A stretch of 64,000 nucleotides of DNA from Paenibacillus solanacearum. Lineage in GTDB: Bacteria > Bacillota > Bacilli > Paenibacillales > NBRC-103111. Shown here piece after piece: positions 1-12,807 of this stretch. The stretch is from the NCBI RefSeq assembly GCF_910593845.1, contig NZ_CAJVAS010000015.1, positions 1 through 64,000 on the forward strand, written 5' to 3'. Both the position numbers and the translations under genes were made by a program. How positions within the stretch are numbered: the stretch's first letter is position 1; each line of letters starts with the position of its first letter. The notes beneath the pieces were generated by a model. It made no database searches, was not told the DNA's origin, and saw nothing but the letters and a program-made list of their open reading frames with translations.

Positions 1-298
1 CCCCAGAGGGCAAGCCCTCTGGTTTGGGCTAATCCGCTTTCGCTCGCCGCTACTTACGGAATCACTTTTGTTTTCTTTTCCTGAGGGTACTTAGATGTTT
101 CAGTTCCCCTCGTCTGCCTCTACATTACCTATGTATTCAGTAATGAGTACGTATCAATTACGATACGTGGGTTTCCCCATTCGGACATCCCCGGATCAAA
201 GCCTGCTTACGGCTCCCCGAGGCGTTATCGTTGTTCGCCACGTCCTTCTTCGGCTCCTGGCGCCTAGGCATCCTCCGTGTGCTCTTATTAGCTTAACC
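1..298 (-). rRNA. rrl: 23S ribosomal RNA, 5' end (partial)
   Basis: The reverse complement begins with the typical 23S 5' segment (GGTTAAGCTAATAAGAGCAC, then the GGATGCCTAGGCGCCAGGAG region and the CGAACAACGATAACGCCTCGG block). The rest lies beyond the left edge. The exact mature 5' end is assigned from the conserved start and could be off by a few bases. Confidence 0.95.
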
Positions 299-608
299 AA
301 ACCGCTTCGGTATATATTTTCGCGTTCCGTTGTACTTCGTACAAAGGTCACTTCCGAAAACATATACGCTCCGCTTGCAGCTAAACCTAAAAGATTGAAG
401 ATCTATCAAGATCATCTTTAAGGATGATTCAGCATTTGTTGCATTGTTTCGATATCCAGTTTTCAAGGAACAATGTTGCAACTGTTAGATCAACTTGTGA
501 TCCGAGTTGCTTCCCAATCCTTTGTTGCCGATAAGGCAACGAAAGCTATAATATCATATTGATGGGCTTGTTTCAAGATACAATATCTCTTAAACTTCAA
601 GAGATAAA
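299..608 (-). other. tRNA-Ala to 23S part of the rRNA spacer
   Basis: Non-coding transcribed spacer. It holds one boxA-like element but no second tRNA; in particular no tRNA-Ile is present. Short open frames here overlap structured spacer and are not believed to be genes. Confidence 0.8.
457..471 (-). promoter_or_regulatory. boxA antitermination element in the spacer
   Basis: The minus strand reads GTTCCTTGAAAACTG, close to the boxA element (CTTTGAAAACT) bound by NusB/S10 in Firmicute rRNA operons. A second copy lies in the leader ahead of 16S. Confidence 0.6.
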
Positions 609-684
609 TGGTGGAGCCAAGCGGGATCGAACCGCTGACCTCCTGCTTGCAAGGCAGGCGCTCTCCCAGCTGAGCTATGGCCCC
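609..684 (-). tRNA. tRNA-Ala (anticodon TGC)
   Basis: The minus strand begins GGGGCCATAGCTCAGCTGGG, has an anticodon stem-loop with TGC in its centre, the T-loop GGTTCGATCCC, and an encoded CCA end. The 76-nt length and the position between 16S and 23S match the usual spacer tRNA-Ala. Confidence 0.97.
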
Positions 685-709
685 AAACTCTTGAAAAGAA
701 AACTCCATC

Positions 710-735
710 AAAACTGAACAAATGAATTTCGAGTG
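710..735 (-). repeat. 3' half of the 16S precursor processing stem
   Basis: This segment is complementary to the leader segment at 2390-2414, with one bulged base in about 25. The two arms flank 16S and would form the long helix cut by RNase III during pre-rRNA processing. Confidence 0.75.
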
Positions 736-774
736 ATTAATTTGTCCGATGACCTACAGTCATCATGGACTCCA

Positions 775-2314
<1,540 letters not shown>

Positions 2315-2389
2315 GTTGCTCACAAAATCCGAAGATCATGCTTGCTATAATGTAAGCTGATTGAGCTCATTTCATTCAATAACGCTTAG

Positions 2390-2414
2390 CACTCGAATTC
2401 ATTTGTTCAGTTTT
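2390..2414 (-). repeat. 5' half of the 16S precursor processing stem
   Basis: Pairs with 710-735 across the 16S gene. It overlaps the leader boxA. Confidence 0.75.
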
Positions 2415-2422
2415 CAAGGAGC
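2408..2422 (-). promoter_or_regulatory. leader boxA of the rRNA operon
   Basis: The minus strand reads GCTCCTTGAAAACTG, matching the Firmicute boxA core. Its place in the leader about 95 nt ahead of mature 16S is usual. Confidence 0.65.
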
Positions 2423-2461
2423 TTTCGTTAGTGGCAATTTATTTTGCCGTCACAAGAAGTT

Positions 2462-2490
2462 ATCTTATCATGTTTCGACATGTTTTGCAA
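2462..2490 (-). promoter_or_regulatory. candidate rRNA operon promoter
   Basis: On the minus strand TTGCAA is followed after 17 bp by TAAGAT, which would start transcription near 2455, about 140 nt ahead of mature 16S. Both boxes match consensus at 4 of 6 bases, so this is plausible rather than strong. A tandem promoter may lie upstream (TTGCAA near 2580, then ATACAT). The stretch between 16S and ligA otherwise holds only leader sequence and the ligA terminator. Confidence 0.45.
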
Positions 2491-2730
2491 CTATCTTTTT
2501 TTCTTTACCGCTTGTCCGATCGTTTAAGTTCTTTCCGTCGTTCTTGGCGGCAAGCAATAATGTATCACAAATCGAGGGGCAATTGCAACTGTATTTTTCG
2601 ATATTTTTTGTCTTGTCATTTTCGAGTCCATTTCAAGCCATTTCCCACCCTTTTTTACTCTCCCCAATGCCGCAATAGCTATTCATCATCTGAAGCTTTT
2701 CAAGCACTTCTAACCTACAATAACTCATGA

Positions 2731-2768
2731 AATAAAAACCGCCGCTCGCGAATACCTCGCAGCGACGG
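2731..2768 (-). terminator. intrinsic terminator after ligA
   Basis: An 8-bp GC-rich stem (one G-U pair on the minus strand) is followed by a T-rich run, 20 bp past the ligA stop codon. It separates the pcrB-pcrA-ligA operon from the rRNA promoter. Confidence 0.8.
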
Positions 2769-2787
2769 TGTTAGCCACAATTTGAAA

Positions 2788-4863
<2,076 letters not shown>

Positions 4864-4917
4864 CTATATTGGCTAAGCAATGTGCGGTAAAAGACATTGC
4901 CCGTATCGGCAAGTGGT

Positions 4918-7230
4918 CTAGCTCTGCTTCGTGATCGGCGCAAACTTGGCCAGCAGCCGCTTCACGCCGACAGGCGCCGGGAAAGCGATCTGCAGCTCGG
5001 TGTCGTCACCCGACCCTTTGATCGCGACGATGACGCCGGTGCCCCACTTGCCGTGCTGGACTTTATCGCCCATGGCGAAGTCCTGCGCGGGCGTCTTCGG
5101 AGCGCCTGCAGCCGCGGGTGCAGCGGCCGAACCGCTGCGGAAGCTCACGGGCGCGCGGCCCGCTCCCGCGGCAGGAGAGGCATTCGCAGTGCCGCCGAAT
5201 CCGCCGGCACTGCCAAAGCGGCGCTCCCCGCCGCCCCAGGCGCTCGAGCCGCCGCTGCGGCCGAATCCGCCACCGGCACGCACGGACTCAACGAGCTCAT
5301 GCGGGAGCTCGGTCAAAAACCGCGACGGCGCATTGGCCGTCGTGCGCCCGAACAGCGTGCGCATCCGCGCGCACGTCAGGAACAGCTCTTCCTCGGCGCG
5401 AGTGATGCCTACGTAAGCGAGGCGCCGCTCCTCCTCAAGCTCCTCGTTGTCCATTAACGCCCGGCTGTGAGGAAACACGCCTTCCTCCAGACCCATAATA
5501 AAGACGACGGGAAACTCCAGCCCTTTGGCGCTGTGCATCGTCATGAGCACGACACCGTTTCGTCCTTCTTCGGGATCCTCGTTCATCGAATCGATATCTG
5601 CAATTAACGCCAGATCCGTCAAAAAGGAGACCAGCGATTTATCGTCGTTGCGTTTTTCAAAATCCATCGTCACTGACAAAAGCTCGTCGATGTTTTCCAG
5701 CCGCGCCTGCGATTCGATCGTATTTTCCCGCTTCAGCTCTTCCCGGTATCCGGATAGCTCCAGCACTTTCTCGGTGAGCTCGGTAACGGACACATACTCG
5801 GTCATCCGGTACAAATTCTCGATCATGTCACGGAAGTCGGACAGTGCGTTCCGCGCCCGCGAGCTGATCTCGAGCATCTCGGCATTTTCCAGCATGGCGA
5901 ACATCGATACGCCGTAGCGTCCGGCGAGTTCCGCGAGCTTATCCACGGTCGTATCGCCAATGCCCCGCTTCGGCACGTTCACCACTCTTGCAAATGAGAT
6001 GTCATCGTCCGGGTTGGAAACAAGGCGAAGATAAGCCAGTATGTCTTTGATTTCTTTGCGGTCATAGAACTTGATGCCGCCGACGATTTGGTAAGGAATG
6101 TCGGACTTGATCAATATTTCCTCCATCACCCGCGATTGAGCGTTGGTCCGGTACAAAATCGCATGATCGCTGTATCGCCTGCCGCCATCGACGTTCTTGC
6201 GGATTTCTCCGGTGATGAAATAACCTTCCTCATGCTCCGAATCCGCTTGGTACAGCTTGATTCTGTTGCCTTCTCCCTTGTCGGTCCATAAGTTCTTGGC
6301 CTTGCGGCCGATGTTGTTCGCGATGACTTTGTTCGCGGCGTTCAATATAGTGGCGGTGGAGCGGTAGTTCTGCTCCAGCAAAATGGTGGTCGCGTTCGGA
6401 TAGTCTTTTTCGAAATCGAGAATATTGCTTATATCCGCGCCGCGCCAGCGGTAAATCGACTGGTCGCTGTCGCCGACCACGCAAATACGCTTAAACTTGT
6501 CTGCCAGCATCCGGCACAGCATATACTGCGCACGGTTCGTATCCTGATACTCGTCGACGTGAAGGTATTGGAATTTGTTCTGATAAAACTCCAGCACCTC
6601 GGGCACTTCCTGAAACAATCGAATCGTCGTCATGATCAGGTCGTCGAAGTCGAGGGAATTGTTGTTTTTCAGCTTATTCTGGTACAGCTTGTACACTTTC
6701 GCCACGATGCCGTCAAAATAATCGCCGATCTTGCTCTCCAGCTTCTCCGGCGTCAGCAGTTCGTTCTTCGCATTGCCCAACGCCGCTTGAACGGCTTTCG
6801 GCTCGAATTTCTTCGAATCGATGTTAAGTTCTTTCATGCAGTTCTTGATGACGGATAACTGGTCGCCTGAATCCAAGATGGTGAAATTAGAAGTGAATCC
6901 GATACGGCTTATATCCCTGCGCAAAATCCGTACGCACATCGAGTGAAATGTCGATACCCAGATATCCTGTCCTTGCGAGCCGACGAGTGCGCCGACCCTC
7001 TCCTGCATCTCGCGCGCCGCTTTATTCGTAAAGGTGATCGCCAAAATGCTCCATGGCGCGGCTTTACGCGTGGCGATAAGGTACGCAATGCGGTGCGTCA
7101 GCACCCGGGTCTTGCCGCTCCCGGCCCCGGCCATGATCAGCAGCGGCCCGTCCACCGTCTCCACGGCGCGCCTTTGCTGGGGATTCAGTTTTTGCACGGC
7201 TTTCATTATATCAACAGGTTCATTCATCAT
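4918..7230 (-). CDS. pcrA: ATP-dependent DNA helicase PcrA (UvrD family)
   Basis: A 3'-5' superfamily 1 helicase acting in nucleotide excision repair, in removing RecA filaments and in replication-transcription conflicts. Visible: Walker A AGAGSGKT with Lys40, motif II DEYQDT near 226-231, motif [13 protein letters not shown] near 257-266, QNYRST, and motif [17 protein letters not shown]. Residues of about 655-715 form a Gly/Ala/Ser-rich linker, followed by a C-terminal Tudor-like module ([14 protein letters not shown]) that in related PcrA proteins binds RNA polymerase. The ATG chosen follows AAAGGAAA and gives 770 residues; the open frame extends 28 codons further upstream without a good ribosome site. 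It follows pcrB by 25 bp and precedes ligA. Confidence 0.97.
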   Translation of the reverse strand: MMNEPVDIMKAVQKLNPQQRRAVETVDGPLLIMAGAGSGKTRVLTHRIAYLIATRKAAPWSILAITFTNKAAREMQERVGALVGSQGQDIWVSTFHSMCVRILRRDISRIGFTSNFTILDSGDQLSVIKNCMKELNIDSKKFEPKAVQAALGNAKNELLTPEKLESKIGDYFDGIVAKVYKLYQNKLKNNNSLDFDDLIMTTIRLFQEVPEVLEFYQNKFQYLHVDEYQDTNRAQYMLCRMLADKFKRICVVGDSDQSIYRWRGADISNILDFEKDYPNATTILLEQNYRSTATILNAANKVIANNIGRKAKNLWTDKGEGNRIKLYQADSEHEEGYFITGEIRKNVDGGRRYSDHAILYRTNAQSRVMEEILIKSDIPYQIVGGIKFYDRKEIKDILAYLRLVSNPDDDISFARVVNVPKRGIGDTTVDKLAELAGRYGVSMFAMLENAEMLEISSRARNALSDFRDMIENLYRMTEYVSVTELTEKVLELSGYREELKRENTIESQARLENIDELLSVTMDFEKRNDDKSLVSFLTDLALIADIDSMNEDPEEGRNGVVLMTMHSAKGLEFPVVFIMGLEEGVFPHSRALMDNEELEEERRLAYVGITRAEEELFLTCARMRTLFGRTTANAPSRFLTELPHELVESVRAGGGFGRSGGSSAWGGGERRFGSAGGFGGTANASPAAGAGRAPVSFRSGSAAAPAAAGAPKTPAQDFAMGDKVQHGKWGTGVIVAIKGSGDDTELQIAFPAPVGVKRLLAKFAPITKQS

Positions 7231-7255
7231 TGTTCTATGAATTTCCTTTCTTTCC

Positions 7256-7945
7256 TTATTCTCGGGCGGCACACACCGTTGCGAGGGCTTGTTCCAGATC
7301 GCTGTACACGGCATTGCCTACGACGATGGTATGCGCCGCCTGCGCCGCTTCCCTCGCCTTATCCGGTCCGTCGATGCCGCCTCCGTAGAACAGTCTTGTT
7401 TCGCTGAGCAGCCCGCGAATGCGGCGGACCCATTCCATGTCGCCAAACATGCCGCTGTATTCGAGGTATACGACCGGGCATCGGAACAAATGTTCCGCCA
7501 TACGCGCATAGGCCTCGACATCTCTCAGCGACAGCTGCGCATCCGCTTCAGTCACTTGCGCTACCGCCGAATTGCCGTTCATGATGATGTAGCCTTCCGT
7601 CCTTACGTGTTTCCAGTCCAGCATCGATCCGTATTCCTTGATCGCTCCGTGCTGCTGCCCTACAATCCAATCGGCGTTCTTGGCGTTCAATACGATCGGA
7701 ATCAGAAACAAGTCGAACCCAGGCACAATCGCCTCCCGGCTCGACACCTCAAGCACACACGGAACCTCGTACCGGCGAATGCGGGCAAGCAGGTCGACGG
7801 TATTGTCGAACGTGACGCCCGTCGAACCGCCAACGATCACGGCATCGGTGCCGGATAAGCAAATCTTCTCAAGCGCTTCGTCGGACAATTCCCGGTCAGG
7901 ATCGAGCTTAAATGCGTGCTTCCATTGGTCCAATCGCAAATGCAC
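7256..7945 (-). CDS. pcrB: heptaprenylglyceryl phosphate synthase
   Basis: TIM-barrel prenyltransferase of the GGGP/PcrB family. In Bacillales it joins heptaprenyl diphosphate to glycerol-1-phosphate, giving an archaeal-type ether lipid precursor. Visible: the N-terminal [15 protein letters not shown], the phosphate-binding VGGSTG, the YLEYSG segment, and the C-terminal GGGID and VVGN phosphate loops. Its 229 residues match the family. Translation starts at GTG, 7 nt after a perfect AGGAGG. First gene of the pcrB-pcrA-ligA operon. The partner G1P dehydrogenase AraM is not in this window. Confidence 0.95.
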   Translation of the reverse strand: MHLRLDQWKHAFKLDPDRELSDEALEKICLSGTDAVIVGGSTGVTFDNTVDLLARIRRYEVPCVLEVSSREAIVPGFDLFLIPIVLNAKNADWIVGQQHGAIKEYGSMLDWKHVRTEGYIIMNGNSAVAQVTEADAQLSLRDVEAYARMAEHLFRCPVVYLEYSGMFGDMEWVRRIRGLLSETRLFYGGGIDGPDKAREAAQAAHTIVVGNAVYSDLEQALATVCAARE

Positions 7946-8026
7946 GAGTAATCCTCCTGTCGGTCAGTACAAAGCAAGCCTCCCCTATTCCTAAGAGAGA
8001 ATCGGGGCATCAGCTTGTCTAAAAAT

Positions 8027-8055
8027 AGTCTATGCTACCCCTAAGTCGGTGTCAA
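8027..8055 (-). promoter_or_regulatory. sigma-A promoter of pcrB-pcrA-ligA
   Basis: On the minus strand TTGACA is separated by 17 bp from TAGACT, giving a start near 8020 and a leader of about 75 nt before the pcrB GTG. Confidence 0.75.
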
Positions 8056-8079
8056 TCGACGATCCACTCCACTCTTCCG

Positions 8080-8085
8080 ATTATA
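8080..8085 (-). promoter_or_regulatory. possible second upstream -10 box
   Basis: The minus strand reads TGGTATAAT, an extended -10 with a perfect TATAAT, but no convincing -35 at the right distance. Confidence 0.35.
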
Positions 8086-8118
8086 CCACAATAATAGAAT
8101 GTTTGTTCGTATAAATAC

Positions 8119-8167
8119 CAAAAAATAAAAGCAGTAAAGCGCTCGCGGTTTGCGTGAACTTTACTGC
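8119..8167 (-). terminator. intrinsic terminator after the lipoprotein gene
   Basis: The inverted repeat GCAGTAAAG/CTTTACTGC (9 bp, further pairing inside) is followed on the minus strand by TTTTATTTTTT. Confidence 0.85.
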
Positions 8168-8202
8168 CTCCAGCATCAAACAACGGCGCTTCGGAACACC
8201 GA

Positions 8203-8793
8203 TTAAGCCGTCGTTTTGAACTCGGTAATGATCAACCGGTTTTCTTTGACCTGATATACGGATTCGTGATGCATTACCGACCGGGCGTGATCGAAATTCG
8301 TGGCGCCTTGCAGCCAGATTTTATACTGGCCTTGCGCCGGCTGCGTCTTGCGCACCTCATATTGACCCCATTCGCTTCGCAGATTGAGCATCGCGCGCGT
8401 ACTGTTCGCCTTGTATGTCGTCGATGTCGGGTCGTAGCGATAAAAACCGGTGATCAGCCGCTCCGCCATATCGGCGCTGTATACTTGCGTCAGATGAATT
8501 CTCATTTCCCTCATGGCGTATGTATCCATTTCCCCTGTGACCGGGGAGGACAATACCCGATATGTCCAATCGTCCACCTGCTTGATCCATGTGATCAACT
8601 GATCGTCCTGCTGGTCTATCATCTCTTTGCCCATCGGGGGCGGCGCAATTTGGCTAAACGTATGGAGCAGCCGGTCGCGGCCCACGGTTTTTTGCAGCGT
8701 CTGCATTTTCGTATCGTTCTGGACACTTTTTTGCTGTGCACAGCCACCCAGCAGCAAAGCCGTCGCCATCAGTGCAATCCCTATCATTCTCAT
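8203..8793 (-). CDS. predicted lipoprotein of unknown function
   Basis: I do not recognise the family. The N-terminus (MRMIGIALMATALLLGGC) is a lipoprotein signal with lipobox LLGGC, so the protein is expected to be anchored outside the membrane after lipidation of that cysteine. The mature part of about 178 residues has no obvious enzymatic motif and is rich in charged and aromatic residues (WIKQVDDWTYRV, ITGFYRYDP). The ATG chosen follows GGGAGGG by 9 nt; an open frame 26 codons longer would hide the signal peptide. It sits alone between two terminators, near coat protein genes. A sporulation or germination role is possible but not shown. Confidence 0.85.
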   Translation of the reverse strand: MRMIGIALMATALLLGGCAQQKSVQNDTKMQTLQKTVGRDRLLHTFSQIAPPPMGKEMIDQQDDQLITWIKQVDDWTYRVLSSPVTGEMDTYAMREMRIHLTQVYSADMAERLITGFYRYDPTSTTYKANSTRAMLNLRSEWGQYEVRKTQPAQGQYKIWLQGATNFDHARSVMHHESVYQVKENRLIITEFKTTA

Positions 8794-8926
8794 GAAATCG
8801 TTCCCTCCCACACCTGCGTTGTATGTGCATTTTTTCGTATTATGGTTAAAAAACGAAAAACTATACGACAACCCAAACGCAATACGTCGATTCCCGACAG
8901 AGGCACTAGCGGTTTCTGCCTAGGCA

Positions 8927-8968
8927 AGAAAAAAAAGCCCCGCTCCTGTCGATCCAGGCTGCGAGGCT
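8927..8968 (-). terminator. intrinsic terminator after the CotF-like gene
   Basis: An 8-bp stem (AGCCTCGC with GCGGGGCT, one G-U) and an inner CCTG/CAGG helix are followed by eight T residues on the minus strand. Confidence 0.85.
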
Positions 8969-8979
8969 TGTAGATGCTG

Positions 8980-9990
8980 CTACATCATATATTTGCCGTT
9001 GCGGGACGAATCGGTACCGTACTGCTGCTTCGTACCAGACGCGGACACGGATCCGCTTGCGTTCGCGGTCGAACCGCTCGCTGTCGTACTTGCATTGTGG
9101 CTTGCCGCGCCGAAGGTATAGTTGCTGCTGTGGCGCGAAGTCGCCGCGTTGCCGGAAGCGCTATACGTTTGCTCCGGCTGGCTTTTCAACCCGTAAGATT
9201 CCGCCGTTGTGCCGCCGGAATATTGGTTGCCCGTATAGTCCTGTGCCGATCTGGCGGAGTAATACTCTTGCTGGTCCGACCCGGAGACGGACGATTTCAG
9301 CGAAGCGTCTTGCTGCGACGAAGTCGCGGCATATCCATGCGCCGTGCTGGCGGATGGAGCATAACTTGGACTGCCGGTTTGACTATAGCCCTGCTCGGCG
9401 TAAGAAGCGCTGCTGTAACCGTGAGCGCCACCGGACAATGCTCCTTGACTGCCGTAGCCACCGGATGCGCTGCTGCCTGACGCAGCCACTCCTTGACTTG
9501 CATACCCTGCAGACCCGCTTCCATAGCCGGAAGAATACGAAGGGGCTTGCGCATAAGCTTCATGCTGCATACCGTATTGCGCTTGCTGAGCTTGCTGTTG
9601 TTGCTGCTGCTGGTACATCCCGGCCGCAGAAATGCTGCTGTGCTGAAGCGCTTGGTGGACCAGCGATTGCAGCTGCTCCGCCTTGCGGATTTGCTGCTGC
9701 AGCTCTTGCTGCACTTCTTGCTGCGAAGCCATTTTCACCGAGCCGTAGCCCTGCATCTGCTCCAATACAGTGAACAGCTCCGCTTGATCCTGGAGCGTTT
9801 TTTGCGTCAAGCTGGCAAATGTTTGGCGAATCGCCGGATGCGTGGATTCCAGCGCTGCCGTTGTATATTCGCGAGCCGCGCGTTTCAATTCAGATAGCAC
9901 CAGGTTGCCCGCATCCTGCTCCTGTAAATGAAAATGCTGCTGCGTTTGCCCTGCTTGCTGCTGTCCAAAAAAGTTTTGCTGCTGATACAT
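8980..9990 (-). CDS. CotF-type spore coat protein with low-complexity tail
   Basis: Residues of about 25-125 form a helical CotF-like domain (NLVLSELKRAAREYTTAALES, then an HPAIR...FASLTQKTLQDQAEL segment), typical of spore coat proteins of Bacillales. The remaining 210 residues are a low-complexity tail rich in Gln, Ser, Gly, Ala and Tyr, with loosely repeated SYA, GYGS and GYSQ units, and are probably disordered. The ATG follows AAGGAGG. A second CotF-like gene lies 20 bp upstream, so the two are probably cotranscribed late in sporulation. Location in the spore coat is inferred from the family. Confidence 0.85.
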   Translation of the reverse strand: MYQQQNFFGQQQAGQTQQHFHLQEQDAGNLVLSELKRAAREYTTAALESTHPAIRQTFASLTQKTLQDQAELFTVLEQMQGYGSVKMASQQEVQQELQQQIRKAEQLQSLVHQALQHSSISAAGMYQQQQQQQAQQAQYGMQHEAYAQAPSYSSGYGSGSAGYASQGVAASGSSASGGYGSQGALSGGAHGYSSASYAEQGYSQTGSPSYAPSASTAHGYAATSSQQDASLKSSVSGSDQQEYYSARSAQDYTGNQYSGGTTAESYGLKSQPEQTYSASGNAATSRHSSNYTFGAASHNASTTASGSTANASGSVSASGTKQQYGTDSSRNGKYMM

Positions 9991-10010
9991 CTCTCCAGCA
10001 CCTCCTTATA

Positions 10011-10250
10011 TTAGTGAGTCATTTGCGTATACTGCTGCAGCGTCCGCAGCAGTTGATCCGTATTTTGCAACCGGTCCTGCGCGATTTGCGTCAATTTTTG
10101 CTTCAGTTGCGGCGTCGTGCACTCCGCGGCGCCTTGAACCGCAAGCTTGGCAAGCAGCTCCTCATTCTTTAAGCAATCCGTTATGTACGCCAATTCCTTG
10201 GAGCTTACCGTGTTCATCCCTTGCTGCTGTTGTTGTTGTCCTTGATACAT
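10011..10250 (-). CDS. small CotF-like spore coat protein
   Basis: A 79-residue protein with a short Gln-rich start (MYQGQQQQQQG) and a helical region (SSKELAYITDCLKNEELLAK, then about 45 more residues) like the N-terminal half of CotF/YhcQ-type coat proteins. The ATG is 8 nt after AAAGGAGG; a GTG one codon upstream is the alternative. It probably leads a two-gene coat operon with the larger CotF-like gene. No clear sigma-E or sigma-K promoter was identified, though a CATACATA-type -10 lies near 10306-10313. Confidence 0.8.
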   Translation of the reverse strand: MYQGQQQQQQGMNTVSSKELAYITDCLKNEELLAKLAVQGAAECTTPQLKQKLTQIAQDRLQNTDQLLRTLQQYTQMTH

Positions 10251-10345
10251 CACGTATTCCTCCTTTCGTAAATGACAAAGTGTAGGTTGTCCTGTTTGTG
10301 GAAAAATTATGTATGTTTGGCGGAATTATTTAAACATATCCAAAG

Positions 10346-10394
10346 AAATATAAAAAGCACCCTTTGATCCCCGCGTTGGCGGACCAAAAGGTGC
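10346..10394 (-). terminator. intrinsic terminator after the Gld-type operon
   Basis: A stem of about 14 bp with G-U pairs (outer arms GCACC/GGGTGC) is followed on the minus strand by TTTTTATATTT. Confidence 0.85.
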
Positions 10395-10408
10395 ATCGCT
10401 TATTTGCT

Positions 10409-11371
10409 TTACTTCGTTTGAGCGTTATTTGGAGCATTGTTTTGCGCAGCAGCCACTACATCGTTAGCTTTGTCATAAAGCTCTTGAACGGTCGCTGCCG
10501 GAATGGTGTACGCCCAATCGCCGCCTTGCTTGGCGATCCATACGTTATCTCCGTCGATTTTACCGACATAGACCGTCGTCGTTTCCTTGTTGTCTTTGCC
10601 GACATCTTTCATTTCTACCCGGAGTTCCGGCGCATCGAGCTTGACTTCGGCCACGCGTTTGACCATCTCGTTCGAAGAGATAAACGCCGCCTTATCGAGA
10701 ATGCCGGACGCATCCGAGCCCTTGATTTCTTTGTCGCCGACCTTCCAATTCGACTCGTAGGATGCCTTTGCCGGATCGTTCTTGGTCAGTGCCCATTTCT
10801 TTCCTATCCAATCAACCGTGAGCGAGCGAATTTCCTCATAGTGGATCGTAAACGGGCTTTTTTCCATAAAATCGATCGGCTCTTTCGCCAGCGATTTCAC
10901 TTTATCGTCACTCAGTTGAAATACTTCCGGCGAATTGTCGACCTTCGCGTACGAGAAGCCGGGCACGGGCAGCGCATTGCCGATCGTCAGCTTATACGTC
11001 GTCCCGTTCGTCAATGTTACCGTAAACTCCTGCTTCGGCTTGTCGAGCCCGAATTGGGCCAGATCAGACGGATTCGCGTTCACCGTCTTTTCCTTCGTCG
11101 CCCCATTCAGCGAATCAAGCCAACTGGCAGGGGAATATCCGTTGAGCGGCAGCGACGCCGGCTGTGTCATGGTCCATTTGCCGTCTTTTTGCTGCAGCTC
11201 GGTGACGCCGCTCTCCTTCTTGATGGTGTAGCTCGCCACTTCTTCTTTTTTCACTGCAACCACTGCGGCAGCTTCCGGCGGTTTCTCTTTAAAAAAGTTT
11301 TTGCTGGACGCATACCAGAAGCCCCCGATGCACAACACGAGCAGTACAATGGTCGGAATGAGCCGTTTCAT
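10409..11371 (-). CDS. DUF4340-type membrane-anchored protein
   Basis: 320 residues with one N-terminal membrane anchor (LIPTIVLLVLCIGGFWYAS) and a large outside part that matches the pattern I know as DUF4340: repeats of a beta-rich unit with Y-x-I-x-K-E-x-G and L-x-x-FGLD-x-P motifs, here LAQFGLDKPKQEFTV. Such proteins usually sit beside GldG-like genes. The ATG overlaps the stop codon of the upstream gldG-like gene in an ATGA arrangement and follows a GGAGGAGG site, indicating translational coupling. A TTG seven codons upstream is the alternative start. Last gene of the four-gene ABC operon; its exact role is unknown. Confidence 0.85.
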   Translation of the reverse strand: MKRLIPTIVLLVLCIGGFWYASSKNFFKEKPPEAAAVVAVKKEEVASYTIKKESGVTELQQKDGKWTMTQPASLPLNGYSPASWLDSLNGATKEKTVNANPSDLAQFGLDKPKQEFTVTLTNGTTYKLTIGNALPVPGFSYAKVDNSPEVFQLSDDKVKSLAKEPIDFMEKSPFTIHYEEIRSLTVDWIGKKWALTKNDPAKASYESNWKVGDKEIKGSDASGILDKAAFISSNEMVKRVAEVKLDAPELRVEMKDVGKDNKETTTVYVGKIDGDNVWIAKQGGDWAYTIPAATVQELYDKANDVVAAAQNNAPNNAQTK

Positions 11372-12756
11372 CCTTTTCTCCTCCTCCACCAAATCGTCCC
11401 GCCGACGACAAGGAAGAGTAACGGGAATACAAGCACCGTACCGTAGAAAATCATCTTCGCCTGAGTGCCGGTGAGCAGTGCCTGCTGCAGCGCATCGCCT
11501 TCGCGCGGACGGATCGTCACCTGATCTTTTTGCTCATGCAGCCAGCCTACGCTGTTCAGCGCAAAGTCGCGGTTGCCCTGCTGCTGGATGACACGATCTA
11601 CGAGGAACGTGGAACCGCCGAGCACAACAGCTTTCGGTTTCTTATCCTTACTCTCGACGACATAGCCCAAATTGAGCGGCCCTTTGACGTCTTTGTCGTC
11701 CAACGCGCTGCGGCTGCTTTCGGCCAGAAGCTTGAGGTCCGTTTCGCCGTATGCTTTATCGGTCGTCTTCAAGATGGCTGTAGCCGGGAAATTTTCCACA
11801 GGCTCGTTGCCGAGCGATACCGCCAGCGTCATCATCGTCAGCAGGTTGTACTGCTGAAGCTTGGTCGTAATGTCGTGGAACCCGTACTCCGGAATGATCG
11901 TGAGCGGATCATACAATACGCTCTGCTTTGGCTCAATGGCAATCGCATGCTGGTCCTTGATGCCGTAAGCCGCCATCAGGCCGTCAATATTTTTCCAGCC
12001 GGACACCATGTCCTTGTTAAAGCCAAGCGCCATGTACAGCTTGCCCTTGCCGTTCATGTAGTTTTTGATCAATTCGGTTTCTTTGTCGCTAATGTCCGTC
12101 TCCGGGCCGATGACGAACAAAATATCGGCGTCGTCTGGAATTTTGCCTTCGCGCAGTAAGTTCAATTCCTTCACTTCATAGTTGGCACTTTCGAGACCGC
12201 TTCTCCATGTGCTCATTTGGTTAAGCGGAACTTCGTTATGGCCAGACAGGAAGTACACCTTGCTCTTCTCTTTCGCGCTCAGATTGACGATCGCCTGGGT
12301 CAGCTTCTCCTCGCCGCTGAATCGGTACTCGCCCTGCTGCTGCCCGGGAATAAACATATCATAGTAATAGATCGTTTTCTTTTGCGTGCCGCTCTCCACT
12401 ACCAAAACGCCGGACGGATCGACATCGTACTGCTTGGCAATCGCCGGATTTTGCACCATATCGTACTCGTCAAACGTAATTTTTCCGTTGCGTTTTTTGT
12501 ATTCCTGCGCAAGCTCAACGACTTGCCGTTTAATGAACGGCTCGGTTTGGTCGCTAGTCAGCGAAAGAATGCGCACATCTTTATCGAGCGTTTTCAGCGC
12601 TTGCGTCGTCTGCTCGGATAACGTAAATTTCTTGTTTTGCGTCAAATCGACCTGCAAATTTTTCATTGAGTTCAAAAAGATCGAGACGACGATAAATATG
12701 CCGATTACAGCCAGCGACAGCACCGCTGCGTTCGTTCCGCGAATCCACTTGTTCAT
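11368..12756 (-). CDS. GldG-like ABC transporter auxiliary protein
   Basis: 462 residues with a membrane anchor at each end (LSLAVIGIFIVVSIFL near residue 14 and IFYGTVLVFPLLFLVV just before the basic C-terminus WWRRRKG). The outside domain has the GldG pattern: an early LTQNKKFTLSEQT segment, GVLVVESG, a FLSGHNEVPLN motif and a Rossmann-like ADILFVIGPETDIS. In Bacteroidetes, GldG works with GldA and GldF in gliding; outside that group the same set is an ABC system of unknown substrate. AGGGGGAAGG precedes the ATG. Third gene of the operon, between the permease and the DUF4340 gene. Confidence 0.9.
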   Translation of the reverse strand: MNKWIRGTNAAVLSLAVIGIFIVVSIFLNSMKNLQVDLTQNKKFTLSEQTTQALKTLDKDVRILSLTSDQTEPFIKRQVVELAQEYKKRNGKITFDEYDMVQNPAIAKQYDVDPSGVLVVESGTQKKTIYYYDMFIPGQQQGEYRFSGEEKLTQAIVNLSAKEKSKVYFLSGHNEVPLNQMSTWRSGLESANYEVKELNLLREGKIPDDADILFVIGPETDISDKETELIKNYMNGKGKLYMALGFNKDMVSGWKNIDGLMAAYGIKDQHAIAIEPKQSVLYDPLTIIPEYGFHDITTKLQQYNLLTMMTLAVSLGNEPVENFPATAILKTTDKAYGETDLKLLAESSRSALDDKDVKGPLNLGYVVESKDKKPKAVVLGGSTFLVDRVIQQQGNRDFALNSVGWLHEQKDQVTIRPREGDALQQALLTGTQAKMIFYGTVLVFPLLFLVVGGTIWWRRRKG

Positions 12757-12807
12757 TTGCCTTCCCCCTTCTGCTCCACGCCTCCGCGGCGTGAAAGCGG
12801 TTGTCGT

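Noticed and set aside
2361..2730. Plus-strand open frames of about 100 codons upstream of 16S
   Set aside because: They cover the rRNA leader and promoter; composition is low-complexity Phe/Ser with no ribosome site.
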